The notes beneath the pieces were generated by a model, which was not told where the DNA came from, ran no database searches, and saw only the letters and a program-made list of their open reading frames with translations. Below, one piece after another: positions 1-12,655 of a stretch of 64,000 bases of DNA. How positions within the stretch are numbered: the stretch's first letter is position 1; the number at the start of each line of letters is the position of its first letter. Both the position numbers and the translations under genes were made by a program. Source of the DNA: Halocafeteria seosinensis (lineage: Eukaryota; Sar; Bigyra; Bicosoecida); assembly GCA_001687465.1 (NCBI GenBank), contig LVLI01000094.1:81724-145723 (forward strand), in the 5' to 3' direction.

Positions 1-1128
1 CCTATCTAAGCGTCCAGGGCGGAGCAGCGCCGGGTCTAATATATCTGGGCGATTTGTTGCCATCACTATCTTAACTTGTCCAATTTCTTCGAAACCATCG
101 AGCTGATTTAGAAGTTCCATTAGAGTTCTCTGAATCTCTCTATCTGCAGACGTTCCTTCATTGAATCGTTTTCCTCCAATGGCATCTATTTCGTCCATGA
201 AAATCACGCACGGCTGATGATCCTTAGCGTATCCAAACATTTCTCGTACGATACGAGCAGATTCACCGATGTATTTGTCCACAATTGCACTAGCTACCAC
301 CTTCAAGAACGTTGCTTGTAGATTGCAGGCCAATGCTCGTGCCAGAAGTGTTTTCCCGGTTCCAGGGGGGCCGTAGAGCAAAACACCTTTGGGAGCATTA
401 ATTCCCACCCGGTCAAATAATTCAGGATTCGTCAGAGGCAGTTCCACCACCTGTCACAACAAATAAGCAATGACCATGTCAGCACACTCCTCTTGATAAA
501 CGGGAGCGGTGACACGTACCTCCCTTAACTCTCTGATCTGGTCGTTGAGCCCACCAATCGACGAGAAGGAGACAGCCCCTTCAGCCTCTTGCGCCATGGA
601 GTAGACATTGGGGTCCACTTCTCGGGGGAGCTTTCGCATGACCGTAAGCGTATTCATGTCGAGGGCTACCCGCGCGCCAGACGTGAGTGATTTCTTGTCA
701 AGTTTTGCCCGAATGTTCACGACCCATCGGGGCCCATTGGACGCTTTCACGATGAATCGATCCTCATCCAATTGTTGTAGCACTTCCCCGACGACTTGGC
801 CTACACTCTGTAGTCCACATGATTTCAGAGAATAAATAGTATTAGAGCAATAAAAGCTGCTAAGAGCCACATACTTGCAGAGCTTTCAAGTCATCTTCTG
901 ATTTCTGGTACTCCTTTCGTGCTTCTTCCAGCTCCTGCCGCTTCTGTTTCACTCTGCAGACGCACATATCACGTTTTCCAAAAGAATAACCAGTTGCTAG
1001 TAAAACATTTATAGTGATACGTACTCGGCTTCCTTCTCTGTATGCTTGACAAGGACCCTTCTGTATTCCTCCAGCAAATTCTGGCGGCTATCTACTCCTC
1101 CTGCGCCTCCCTGACTGGGTGTCGACAT
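1..1128 (-). CDS. RPT4: 26S proteasome regulatory ATPase RPT4 (PSMC6), cut by window edge
   Basis: This encodes the 5' three quarters of RPT4, one of six AAA+ ATPases in the proteasome base that unfold ubiquitinated substrates. Exons read on the minus strand are 1025-1128, 875-953, 520-807 and 450 down to the window edge, with introns of 71, 67 and 69 nt and all phases consistent. The start is the ATG at 1128 (MSTPSQGG). The N-terminal coiled coil is followed by the OB region ([24 protein letters not shown]) and [13 protein letters not shown], which identify RPT4 rather than the other RPTs. The last exon holds Walker A (GPPGTGKT), Walker B (IIFMDEID type) and the [18 protein letters not shown] pore-side motif. 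The C-terminus lies outside the window. Confidence 0.95.
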
Positions 1129-1836
1129 CGTTTCTGTACCTTTGCCTCTCCTCACGAGCCTTGGCTTGATATAAATTAACTTGTAATGGGACAAAACAAT
1201 GTACGTAGGCTGTTTTTGCTCCTCTTGATTTGCCCCCTTTGCGATACCCGACGATTTGATTGTACTGTTACTGTGCAAAAGGTTCGGTCAAGACTTTGGG
1301 TCGCGGGGTTGTGGTAGCGGACCATGTAGACTGGGCAGAGGCAATACTGACACACTTCCCTCAGCAGCAAAACGGAGACTTTATATTTTGTGTTAAAATG
1401 CTTGATGAATGCCCAACTAACCAAGAGTAACTGTCGTGTAATGTATATGTATATTAACCGTCACTAATGTACGTGCGGTACAAAAAGTTGTACCTTACTG
1501 TACGCGTTAGTTTTTATTATTTATTTTCGGCAGGCAAACTTGATGTACTTCCTCTACCGTACATTTTTGGTTTCACCTGTATAGATAATTGTAGCTGCAT
1601 AACTACGTCAACCACCAGTATTCCCTCAGTTTCACCTTTCCCGCAGACCTCAACGGTCCAAAACATAGTGTGCCAAGCTCCATGCCTCGTTTTTTCCAGG
1701 CTGATCCTGGCTCGTTCCCGTTAGGGTACCTCGCCGTGTTGTTAAAGGATAGGGTTGCGTTTCTTAGTAGCTTAGATTGCTCTTCGCTCTCCATAATATC
1801 CGTTCGAAGACGATTCATGCGAGCTTGCCATTTTAA
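1129..1836. other. Intergenic: RPT4 upstream region and 3' flank of next gene
   Basis: No gene is supported here. About 470 nt just upstream of RPT4 should hold its promoter. The stretch 1603-1836 continues the frame of the neighbouring coiled-coil gene for about 80 codons past its TGA stop, but no good splice pair joins it. Confidence 0.5.
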
Positions 1837-4800
1837 TCACTGGAACACCTCTTCCACCCTGATTCTCCGAACATTAGGACCGGCAGTGTGAGGACGCCCG
1901 TTCTGAAGCCTAGAATGGCCATGCTCCTCTCCAGATATCATGGATACAGACTGGGACTGGTCCGCCGCTTCTTCATTCCGACGGCTCCTTGCGTTGTCCG
2001 GTACAAGCTCATGCAAACTCTCATTGTACTGAGATCTTAGCCTATAATACACGGACTTTAGTGGATCGGGTAAGGTATAGAGGTCCGAGTTATCGCGGAC
2101 TACCAAGAGTACTTCGCGTTGACGTCGATTAAAATCAGGATCTTGAGGCGTCGTCTTGGCGGATTCATCATACACCGAGGCAATGCTTTCCAGTTGCCGA
2201 TGGTAGTCCCTTGCAATGTCCTCCCATTGACGCGAATACCGATAAAATTCATGGAAGTATCGATCCATTAATGTTTCCATCTGGGCGAGGCGAGGAAACC
2301 GTGCACTCAAGGCCCCTTCGCACTGTTGACCGAACTGCACGGCACGTTCTATTCCTTGATACAAGCGAGTCAAAATGTCTCTTATGGCATTATCATCTCT
2401 ATTCACAAGATTGCCAGAAATGATTCGCTCGAGAACCCTAAGGTTTTGGTCTATTGTTCTCAAGTAATCCAAATATTTGATTCTTTGTCCATGGAATTGC
2501 CTCAAAAACTGAAGCACCTGGTGAAGCTGGTGCTCTGTGTTATCTTGGTTCAGCAATCCGTGGTGTATGTCGTTTTGGCCACATGAATCCGTTCTTTCAG
2601 GTGTGTTGTTAGCATTACCCGCCGGTGCCGTATTGATTTGATCGGTTTGAGTACTAGCTGTCGCTTTCTCCGGTTCAGATGTGCTGTTAGCATTCTCCTC
2701 TGGTGTAGTATCGGTTTGAGTACTAGCTGTATTTTTTTCTGATTCAGGAGTTCTTGTGTGCAGAGCGTTCGACGACCAATATTTAAGAGTCGCTACCTTC
2801 TGTTTCAAGTGTTCAAAGGCTTCCGTGATTTGGTCTACGTGTTTTCTAGACCGAGACACAGAACGTAGACCCTTCCTGAGCGCATCAATCTTAATGACAA
2901 CGCTCTGACCGTAGTGTCTTATGAGAGCCTTGAAGCGTTGAAATTCTTCCTTTGTATAATAGTCTCCCGTGTCCTGCAAGTTCTTAGTACGTTGTTCCAA
3001 GGTTTCCCTCAATGAGCTGTTCATCCTCCGCAAACTCTCCAATTCCTCTTTGATCTCGGGACCAGGGCTCGAAGAACCGTGAACGCGCTCTTTAATAGTT
3101 AGCTGAACATGTTGCAGTCGTCGCACAGTGGACCGTAGAACATGAGGAGTAATAGCGTCCTTTACTGCGTTCCTCTCAGAGTCCAACGGCAGTCTCTGGA
3201 CTCCGTTTGGTGCGGATACAAGATTTCTTTGTGTTCCAGCCTGCAGAAACGGAGCGTCTGCGGTTCTCAGCCGCGCTAACTCAGTTGTTTCTCCACGAAC
3301 GTGCTCTGTGAGCACAGATTGCCCAAGGTCAAGACGCATAGCGGAGCCAAGTACGTTCTTTCGCTCGCGGATAGTTGTGCCGCATATTTTGCTTCCAATT
3401 GATAAATTGCGTGAAGAGTCCTGTAGCCCACCGTTTAATATTGGATACATTCTGACTGAAATTCTCTCACTCGAAACAATTACATACCACCAAACGTTCG
3501 GCAGATGTTATCCTACTAGACTGAACGGGGGCGAAGATGGACAGCGTCATGGCTGAGAACCGTTTCCATCAGAAGAAACATTTGACACTTACTTGAACAC
3601 GTTCTCCCTCATACTGTTCCTGTGTAACATCAGAAACATGACAAACGCATGAGTCATAGTAATACATGGACTATGGATCACTCTTACATTTTGACTCGCA
3701 ACATTTGTCATGTTTTTCTTCTGTAATGTTAAATAAGGGTTCACACAGTAAATACTCTGGCCAACTCATGATGGTGAGCATGCAAACTTACCCTTAGCTT
3801 GCTCATAGCACCTTCATAATATGCCTGCGGTCGACATACAACGATGACGTACACACCAACACAACACACAGATGAGGATAGCCAGACACTTACCAAGTCC
3901 GTTTGGGCCTTACTCAGTTCGATTTGGGTTTGACGAAGTTCCTTCTGTGAGTCATCTTTAGCTTTTTGAAGCGTTTCCATGTGCGTCTCCAGATCGTCAT
4001 TGTTTGTCCGTAGGTCCCAAACCTCTTTTCGCAACTCTGCAATTCTATCCTCTAATTTTTCTATATCATTGCGTTGCTGATGAATCCACCTATCTTTTTC
4101 AGTTATAGTGGCACTCAAGTCATCCACCTGAAATTCGGGAAAAGGAACTGTAATAGAGCCGCCGGAACTAACCTAGTTGGTGACATTGACCTACCTCCAT
4201 ATGGGCATCAATAGAGGGAAATATTCCAGAGGAACGCATCCTACTATGATTTCCTAATACTCCTTGAGAACGGGATTCACCACCTCTATCCTGCTCGAAA
4301 TCCTCGTCTTCCGAGTCAAGTGAGTCTTCGCTGTCTCTCCGTTTGGTATCCTCCATGCATTTGGGGTCGGAAAGCTTCGAACGTAAAGCATCACACAGTT
4401 CAGCGTTTTTCTGTTTCAAAGTGCTGACTCTTTCTCTAGATTTCTTTAGCTTTCTCTTTAGCTTGTTAACCTGCGAGTGAAACGCGCTGTGGCACTGCAA
4501 CTTTTGTACCCGTGACTATGGGGGCTGATCCGCTTACCTCTGCGACTAGCTCTTCCCTTGTCCTTTCACCGAAACGCGAGGGTCCACCCACCGTTTTCCG
4601 TAGTATCAAGTCATCTACTTCTGGCGGCCCTAAATCGGTCATGTCGATTACGGTTTTCCTCAAGATCGAGCTAACATTTTCTTGATGGCGAAGCTGCGAG
4701 GTCGGATTTTCTCCAATAAAACAGTCCAAGCTTTTGTTCATCTCGTGTCGTTCGACAAAGTTCTTACATCTTTGGCCATTTTTTGCACATTACGTGAGCG

Positions 4801-5231
4801 CTTATCGCCCCGTTGCTCCTCTTCTAATGCTTGATTTTTCTCTTGTAACTGCGAAATCGTTTTCATTAGTGTTCGCTCCCTCTGGGAATGCATGTCCGAC
4901 AGCCTCTGAAACTGAGCTGCAGAACCGAAACAAACCAACCAAAGGCACATTTAAACCTTGTAAATACAAGCACCGTCCACCCCCAAACCAAGGAATTCAA
5001 ACCCCTACCTTGTGTATATTCACTACCAGATGGTCCTGAAGCTCCTCCGTCGAATGCCGCCGTTCTTCCACTCGCCTGGGCGCTCATCGGCCTCCGAAGG
5101 ACCGATGAGGAAGCAGAAGCCGATAACCCATTACGAGACGCTGCTGGCGTGCCTTCCGGCTCAGGAGGAGGCAAATGCGACGTGGAGGACGTCGTACGCC
5201 TCCGCCGTGAAGCTGATCGCTTCCGCGGCAT
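1837..5231 (-). CDS. Ten-exon coiled-coil protein, about 915 aa
   Basis: I do not recognise the family. Exons on the minus strand are 5009-5231, 4768-4916, 4538-4693, 4195-4470, 3894-4127, 3792-3824, 3688-3720, 3593-3619, 3488-3520 and 1837-3420; every junction keeps phase and introns are 67-92 nt. The start ATG at 5231 gives a basic, Ser/Pro-rich N-terminus (MPRKRSASRRRR), then heptad-rich coiled coil through most of exons 2-5 and an acidic Ser/Asp/Glu stretch in exon 4. The last exon has more coiled coil around an imperfectly repeated ASTQTD segment (near 2630-2740). Four consecutive exons are only 27-33 nt. The layout (Ser-rich head, long coiled coil) suggests a structural or centrosome/spindle scaffold, which is inference only. 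The tail after residue about 880 is Ser-rich and unstructured. Confidence 0.75.
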
Positions 5232-5650
5232 TAGTCAACCCTGTTTTTCGACCCCGAAGACGTTTTCCGATCAACATAAATTCACACTGAGCATCACACA
5301 TATAAGTATCGGATAGTGTCAACACTATCACAGGGAAGATATACGCCTCGGAACCGAATGAATAGAACAAGAAACGCGCAACTTCAACATGTTAACGTCC
5401 GATCACGGCCAGGATTCATGAGCTTCGCAAAGATTCCCACGTTCTTTCGGAGAGACGAATAAGAAAAAAGCGTGAATACAATCAGGTGTAGGTAGTTTAG
5501 TTTCGCGTCTGGAGGATAGTAATGTATTCACGTATGTGACGAGCGGTCGAACGAACGAACGCAGAGCTGCAGTCAGCAACTTGCACTGCAGATGAATTCG
5601 ACGTCGACACTATTCCGCGCACGCAAATAAAGTATCGAGCAGACATATAG
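5232..5650. other. Intergenic, 419 nt
   Basis: This holds the 3' flank of YKT6 and the upstream region of the coiled-coil gene. I see no further gene or repeat. Confidence 0.5.
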
Positions 5651-6532
5651 TTACGATATCACACAACATGAATTGGTCTTTTTGGCATTCTTATAAAACA
5701 TCTTGCTTTGTCGCGACAAGTCTTCGCTCTTATCCACCAATTCATCCAGCTTTTGACCTCTTTCCAACACTTGATCTATCGTTTGTACCTGTATTCAGAA
5801 TTGTCCTTGCATGAACAGGACTAAAGATTTGCATGCACACCAATAACCAAATTACATACCAACACTGATTTGGTTTCATCTAACTGAGTTTGGACTCTCA
5901 TGATTTTATCCACTTTCTCAGGCTGCTGGTATTCTGCTAGGGCTTTTGATAGCGGTTCGTAGCGACATGCGTAGTCGGTCGATACGGATCTCCAATTTCT
6001 GCAATAAAAAATTGACGATGGCGAATAAGCATGACTGTCATTGATGCCAATAAACACGGGGTTGAGCACATACGAATACTCCTTGATAAAGCCAGCCAGT
6101 AATTCCCGAACCATAGACAGTGCTACCCGTGAAGGATAATCTCTGTCACAAACTGCTACCCCCACAAGCCCATCCGCTTGCACCACAACGTGACAATGAT
6201 ATCCTGCGAAACGACAGACATCAACAACTAACCAGAGTTGTGGAAATAACGCCCGTCAGACAGGCTAAACTCACCTTCATGATCTACTACATGGGTTCCA
6301 ACAGGACATCGTTTGGCCAATGTTCGTCCCACGAAAACTAAAAATTCCTTGACTCTGCATACAGAACCCTATTTTTTTATATAATTGACGCTTAGGTCCT
6401 TCCATCCTTCGTGCGCGCTTACCCATTCCTCTGGAAGAACCCAAATTCGGAGACATCCGAATCCATATCGAGCACTAGAGGTTCTTCTGTATCATTGTTC
6501 CACCGCAGAATTGCAATGGACTGAATCTTCAT
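5651..6532 (-). CDS. YKT6: R-SNARE YKT6
   Basis: YKT6 is a lipid-anchored R-SNARE with a longin domain that acts in ER-Golgi, Golgi, vacuole and autophagosome fusion. Exons on the minus strand are 6423-6532, 6275-6354, 6074-6203, 5860-5998 and 5651-5788, giving 198 residues, the same length as the human protein. The longin domain spans residues 1-130 ([34 protein letters not shown]). The SNARE motif follows ([25 protein letters not shown]) with the central arginine in place. The protein ends CCVIS: a CVIS CAAX box for farnesylation preceded by a palmitoylatable cysteine, so the prenyl-anchored membrane cycling known for YKT6 should apply. There is no transmembrane segment, as expected. Confidence 0.96.
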
Positions 6533-7134
6533 TATGCTCTATCTGTAGAAAAATGCTCTATATATGGGATGGCAGGTGTACTTGTAGATGTTTGCACGTC
6601 TCCCTCTCCTTTCCTCAGCGACAGGGAGTGTGTTTCACTGCAGAGATCGATAGCAGCACTATCCAAAGACCGAGATATCTCCACGTGAGATGTTAGCACC
6701 CTATATTAAACAATACAATAACGGGGAAAATGTTTGCAGCTCCAAAAGTTCAACCTAGCGTCCAACTTCAACCTAGGCGAAGGAATTCAATTGGCTGGTT
6801 CAAGCAAGTGCCACAACAAGCGTTCAGGTGGATGGCAGAGGTCATGGGCATAAATTATTGATGGAAGTTGACTAGGTAAAATACTGCCATGCTTGTTGCT
6901 CGTTTATTATGGTTCACTGATGTCGGTGTTCTGGTTCAAATCTTGAACGAATTCCACCGCTACCGGGGGATACGGGAAATGTGTCGCATGCCGTCCTTGA
7001 TGTTTCGGTTGGAACCACCATGTAATTGCTCAGAGTAATGTATCCTTGTAGCAGTCCGATATTCAAAAGACAAGGGGAAAACATTTGGTTGGAGCCCACT
7101 GCGATGATGGTGAGTCGTATTCCTCACTTATATC
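6533..7134. other. Intergenic, about 600 nt
   Basis: Upstream region of YKT6 and 3' flank of the amino-acid transporter. No gene, tRNA or repeat is evident on either strand. Confidence 0.45.
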
Positions 7135-9221
7135 CTATGTATCAGTCTGCACTACTTTCCAGATTTGAACAGCCAAACCAATAGGAACGAGCAAAATGCC
7201 GACAATCATCTGAATGTATGCAGCATTCCCACGCCACGAGACGCCCCACGATTGCCTCGACAGGCGTATGTAAAAGTAGGCAGGTAATATGAAAACCACA
7301 AAACATGACATTGTGGATCCCGTAAAGCCAAAGACAGTCCGAATATCTGGGACAACAATGGCTAAGAGTGTCGCTATAAACACAATACTAACATTTAACG
7401 CCGTATGAAGTTTCCAGTTGATTCCATCAGTATGGGAAGCTTCCGCGTGGCCGAAAATTAACTGTTCCGCCGAGTGTCGTAGTTCAAATGCCACCACTGG
7501 AAAGCTGAAAGTCAGTGCAAGAGCAATTCCGATTTGCATTACTTTCACAACAACAGATGGAACAAATATGGACCCCGATGAATCCTTCTTGCTCTCTAAA
7601 TCCTCATAGGACTGTACCCAGATATCAACCGTCGATAAACAGTGCCCAGGGATTCGCGTTACATGTGTACAAAGAGATAACTTACCTCTATAACATCACT
7701 CTTCGCGTTACCTTCGAAGGCAAAGAAGCCAAACGACCCTCCAATAGAATATATAACGAGGCAAACTAGCATACTATATTTAGAAACCAAATCTGTCCGC
7801 TTTTTCGATGGGTCCTTGAGTTCAGCAACAACAGGGAACACATTCATATGGCAAACGAAACTGCACTATCCAGGGAAACAAAAAACCAAGTTGGCGTATA
7901 ATGTTGCCGCATCCCCAGTAGATATTCAGATAACACTTACGCAAAGCTCATTATCGGGATGCTCAGAAATACGTCCTCAAAACTAGAGGGGCCCCAATTG
8001 ATTTTCCCCCAGTCAATATTTCCACTGGTAAGCTTGTACATGCCATCGACGAGCAGTACGATCATGAATGCTACAACTAAACCTACGGCTCCCATACTGC
8101 ATAACAAATCGACAATATAAGGGTATTCGCTTTAGGTTGTAAACACTACTGCGCGGCACACGTACCTCGAATACCTTAAAGCATCAATTCGGGGAAGCAT
8201 ACAAAGCGGGAATATTACCCCTGCTGATAATATAATCTGCCAGTAGTCTCTGTATGTTGACATAAACACCGCATATGCCATCGACGTTGGTGGTACCTCG
8301 GGTGCGAACCAGAACATAGCCACTTACACATTCGACATAGCACCGTCTATGCCGGAGACTACCGGGTGCATCACTGTACCTATAATCTGTCCAGAAAGAG
8401 ACAACGAGGAAATGACGATAACAACCTACTATTCCGACCGATTTTATGATTGAACTGCCCACCTACTTTAACAAACGATGTGTTGGCTCCGAGTTGCTGG
8501 AGCAATACTGTCACTAAAGCTAAGTTTTTGCCGAATTTTCCCGCTGCTTTATTTCCAATCCCTGAACGAGAGAGAAAGTGTTCACATCATCAAAGTTGAC
8601 AACTATAACATTTACCCTCGCGCAAAACGTACCTGCATATGTTAGCCTCCTGGCTATCTTCATTCCATCTACGAGCATTCGTACACTCGCTTCGGCCATG
8701 AAGCAGACGACGAGAAGCATCGCCAGAAATAGCGGTATTCCACACGACTGGCAAGCGTAAGGCATTGACAGTCCAGATGCGCCTAAAATAGTGCTGCTTA
8801 AATTAAATACTGATGAGAGAGGAGTCCCCGTACGCTCCGCGTCAGTCAGAGACGCCAACAAGCTTCCATCCTCCTCACGTAGTAAAGGTGCCGCATCGTC
8901 GAAATCTTCCCCCGGGACCTCTTTGCTTAATGTATCCACATTCAAACTGCTCCCTCTCTTTTGATACCGCCCGCCGTCATGGGAGTGCGCATAGCCTCTG
9001 GAATCGCCTTTCAAAGCTACTTCATCTTGATCTGGGGCTCCTCCATTGAGACTGAGGCTGCTGCGCTTTCGCTCCTCACTAGGCGATAATACATTCCCTG
9101 GGTTCAGTCCATGCAAATTAGGGGAGATCGTCGTCTCTCCTTGTTCATCGTCATACCTCTCATGACCGTCATAAAGGGGTTGAGAAGCAGAAGTAGACCC
9201 CTTGCTGGACGTGGTCCCCAT
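7135..9221 (-). CDS. AVT/SLC38-type amino-acid transporter
   Basis: A secondary transporter of the amino acid/auxin permease superfamily (Pfam Aa_trans), probably moving neutral amino acids across the vacuole, lysosome or plasma membrane. Exons on the minus strand are 8633-9221, 8467-8561, 8380-8425, 8166-8322, 7941-8096, 7686-7860 and 7135-7611; phases agree and give 564 residues. Residues 1-150 are a hydrophilic cytosolic tail. The family core then begins (SSVFNLSSTILGASGLSMPYA is the first helix), with about 11 hydrophobic segments and the typical FVCHMNVFPVVAELKDPS stretch. The ATG at 9221 was chosen because the longer frame upstream lacks an ATG. It gives MGTTSSK, a good N-myristoylation consensus, unusual for this family. 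Substrate cannot be deduced. Confidence 0.9.
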
Positions 9222-9647
9222 TGTCCTGAGGCATTCACAGCCACTACCACCCCCCCGATACTTGGTGGATATATCACTTCCAAATATGTGCACACTATGC
9301 CGGATTTTGGGTCATCATCAATACAGGGAGGTCGGAATATTGTAGCCTCTCCAGGCGACCTCCGCTGCGAGAAGTGTACTGCCGTACTACTCCGGGTATT
9401 TGTGTAGCTGGTGGGAACCTCTGTTCGATGAATCCCGTTGCTTAAGAGACTATGTGGTACCGTCATGTAGGCCGTGTCGTGGTACTAGGTTAAATATCCT
9501 TCATGTGGTTGTACCATATGTATACGAAGTAAAACAACCATTTTGTATTATTACTCATACCTTTTCTCTGGAATACTTGAACTTCGCTTCTTGGAAACTG
9601 GTAATAAAGTTTTCTTGAAGTGAAATATATACGGCAACGCCGGTTCA
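9222..9647. other. Intergenic, 426 nt
   Basis: Upstream region of the transporter and 3' flank of the MYB gene. Nothing else is seen. Confidence 0.45.
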
Positions 9648-12600
9648 TCATGGTGAAGTATGCGTCCAGTCGAAGTCATTTCCATGCGTCATAATGTGTT
9701 CGTCGTAGTGCAGCAAGCTTCCCACCGAGGACTTTGGTTCACCAGGGCTGCCGCCGTTGCTCAGAAGAGGCTTGGAATAACTGAAGTGTTTAGACTCAGA
9801 AACATTGCCCGCAGAACTCCCCAACGCAGCCCAAGTAGCTCTACTTTGTAAAGGGCTATCGAGCTCTTCTAGGGAATGGAAAACACTGCTGCTGCTAACC
9901 GGACCAGTATCAACACCATAGCCGCTTGTTTTGATACTTGGAATTTGGAAGATAGGCTCCTCTGTTTCTGGCGGCGGCTGTTCGATATCTTCTACGGAAA
10001 GTTCGGCGGGATTTGATGCACTATTTCTCGGAGCCCGGACTCCAGTTGACTCAATGTCGTCATGTCCATCTGTACAAGAAGTGAAGAAGTCTTCTACAAG
10101 CATTGAAGGCAAGACGAAAGATAACGAGGAAGCACTTACCCATGTTGCGGTAGTCACTCAGTAAGTGCCAGAAGGTGAGCTTAGTGTGTCCGTCCTTTAG
10201 CCCGGCAGCATTTATGGCGCTTTCTAAGGTGCGCTGGTGACCCATTTCTCCAAGCAGAGTGCTACCAGCTGAAGACGATGGACATGTGTTTATTGAAGAT
10301 CCGGTGTTGGTGCTCCTTAACTGGTGTCGTGAGGCGTGTAGGTAAGCCATCGTAACAATGTCTGCTTCTAACTCTGCGACTCTTCGACGTGTTTCCCCAA
10401 GTTCGGAAATGGATTCAACATCCAGCGATGTAAGAATATTGCGTAAGGCACATTCCTTAATGTCTTGCGGCCGCTTATTGTAAAATGACTCCAAAAGTTG
10501 GGGAGAAGCTTTCCACACGGCGTCATGGGCATGGTTCGCGGTTTTCCGCAAGGCTTCAATTTCCGTAGCGCTGGCATCTCGCGGTATTCGATGGGCCACT
10601 AGAACAAATAATTCCTCGTCCGACAAAAGTCCGGGTGTCAACTCAATAGCTGAGTCTGCATCGTCCATCCACATGAGTTTTTAAAGGGTACTGTGGATTC
10701 TGCGTGGAGCGTACGTACCGGTGTAATTGTTAGTTTCGGCTGAGACGACCTTGTGATTGTGCTGCTGCTTCTGCATTGTGCCTGGATAGCGTAACAAAAC
10801 ATATAGCTCTAGAGCCGCGCACACTTACATTGGCAATACCGGTTATTGATGCTTCATCTGGAGGAGTGTGGAAATCTGTAGGAAAAGACTCTGTAAACAT
10901 CCCGGGTGTCGACAGATTGGTCGAACCAGTACTTACCTCCAAGTTCTATAACTCCCGGATCATCCTTGGAGAAGCTACTGCTTCTCGATCGTGAGTTAGT
11001 GTCGCTTGATCTTCGCCGTTTGCGGGGGTGAGACTCGCTCAACAAATGATTCTTCTCTTCGCTGTGGTAATGTTCTTCTTCTTCGTCGTCGCCTTCCTCT
11101 TCGTCTTCCGGCTCTACCTCGTTTTCGCCTTCATCAGATGAGAATACGCTTTCGTTATTTTCTTCAGAGGAATGCTTGTTACTAGAGTGTGTTCTCTTGA
11201 TCCCCCGACTCTCCAGATCCACTCGAACTGGTGATCGTTCCCGACAAAGCCTTTCCGGAAACTCTGTTTCATTTTGTCGTACTATTCTCCGTCGATAGCT
11301 GTTCCATAAGTTTTTAACTGCATTTTCCGTTCTACCGGGGAGTCTCTTGGCGATCTCCGACCATTTGTTTCCTAGTGTTTTGTGGGCTTCAAACATGATT
11401 TTCTCCTCTTCCTTCGTCCATACGCCTGCACAAACAACTTGATGACACCCATAATTGGCAGCGTTAGTGCTTTACATACCTCGATTAATGCTTGGATCTA
11501 GCTGATTGAACCACCGATCGCGGCACTGCTTTCCATCTCTCCAGAACATTTTTGCGGCAACATCAGCCCACTGAATATGTTTACTGTGACGCTTGGTCTT
11601 AAAGTTCATCACTTCTTCGACAAGCTTCGTCAGTTTCTTGTCTTCACTCGCTGTCCAGTTTCCTCTATTTCTATTGGTCTGTGATAGATGCTAAAGCAAG
11701 CTTTGTCCACTGATTGTGTCTACAGGCAGCAGCGGGAACAATGAGCGCACCTTAAGGATTAGTTGCCATCGTTGTTTGCAGTCTTCTGGCTGAATATCCG
11801 GAATGTTTAGCAGCTTAGTTACCTGTTGCAAAAGAAAAGCAAATGTGAAGGTTTCCCCACTGGGGAAATTACTTCGCCAACCCACATACTTTCACCCATG
11901 ATTGGGTTCCCCAGTGGGCAACGACATTCCGTAGTTGCATGTCCCGTTCGAAATTCCATACAGGATCATACGGACATACTATTCGTTTGCCATGGTAGAA
12001 TCTTACGTCATCGTTGGGCCCTACGGGCGGGTGCTTGCCCGATGGCTCGTTCTCTGGGGAAGTCTTTGAATCATTTGAGTCATCACTCTGGCCCCAGTTG
12101 TGCAGCGGCTCCAGTAGCTCTTCCATTCTTTCCGTTCCATCTTCTCGTGCCCTCTTGTGTTGTCTTGTGTTTCCGTCTTCTTGCTGAGGAACCTCCCGAA
12201 AATAAGGCGAGTTGCTGTGCCTTTTACCGTTGCTGTGAGAAAAACACGTAGTTAGCTGGGTATCCCTGCTCAATAAATATCCCTGCTTTACAAGCAACTT
12301 ACAGGGATTGACTCCAAGTTTTTTCATCCTTCTTGTATAGCGTATGTTCGCTCGATCTGCTCGTAGTCTTGTCGCAGGATTCCGACCCCTGAGGTGTGAG
12401 TTTTGTAGCACGTTTTCCGTATTTCCCTCCTACCCTGAATCCACCAAAAACAGAAGGGCCAAGATAATCAAATTCATTCGTATGATCTTTTCGTAGAAAA
12501 GATGACAAGGACGCAGGATAGAACGTACTTTGAGAGGGGCGCAGTAGGCCTCCGGATTCCTGATTTTCCCATTCTTCAGAACCTTTTGATTTCCAAAGGA

Positions 12601-12655
12601 AGCCACCTCCGTATTTTTGGACAACGCAGTCGAACGCAATAGCGTAAACCACGCC
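9648..12655 (-). CDS. Three-repeat MYB transcription factor with long C-terminal tail (5' end not found)
   Basis: A DNA-binding regulator with three MYB repeats. Exons on the minus strand are 12303-12655 (start missing), 11890-12232, 11751-11822, 11480-11678, 10937-11425, 10829-10890, 10715-10781, 10140-10655 and 9648-10069. Repeat 1 is weak ([14 protein letters not shown]..). Repeat 2 has the spaced tryptophans [35 protein letters not shown]. Repeat 3 is clear: [42 protein letters not shown]. An acidic run ([12 protein letters not shown]) and a basic cluster (PRKRRRSS, a possible nuclear signal) follow, then about 330 residues with no known domain. The first listed exon is open from an acceptor at 12656 but contains no ATG, so an upstream exon is missing. 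The 59-nt intron at 10656-10714 has a weaker donor; if it is wrong, 9648-10674 could be a separate gene starting at the ATG at 10674. Confidence 0.8.

Noticed and set aside
1603..1836. Frame continuing past the TGA that ends the first coiled-coil gene (possible readthrough or extra exon)
   Set aside because: The only phase-matched intron would use weak GTGTTC/GAAGAG sites; about 80 open codons can arise by chance.
3308..3556. Separate gene starting at the ATG at 3450
   Set aside because: A 67-nt GTATGT..CTACAG intron (3421-3487) removes this ATG and joins the frame to upstream exons in phase 0, so it is one gene.
10368..10577. Shadow frames opposite or beside the MYB tail
   Set aside because: Overlap a longer, phase-consistent exon.
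12299..12411. Frame that runs through the intron 12233-12302 of the MYB gene
   Set aside because: Only the other frame keeps phase into the next exon across the GTAAGT..CACAG intron.
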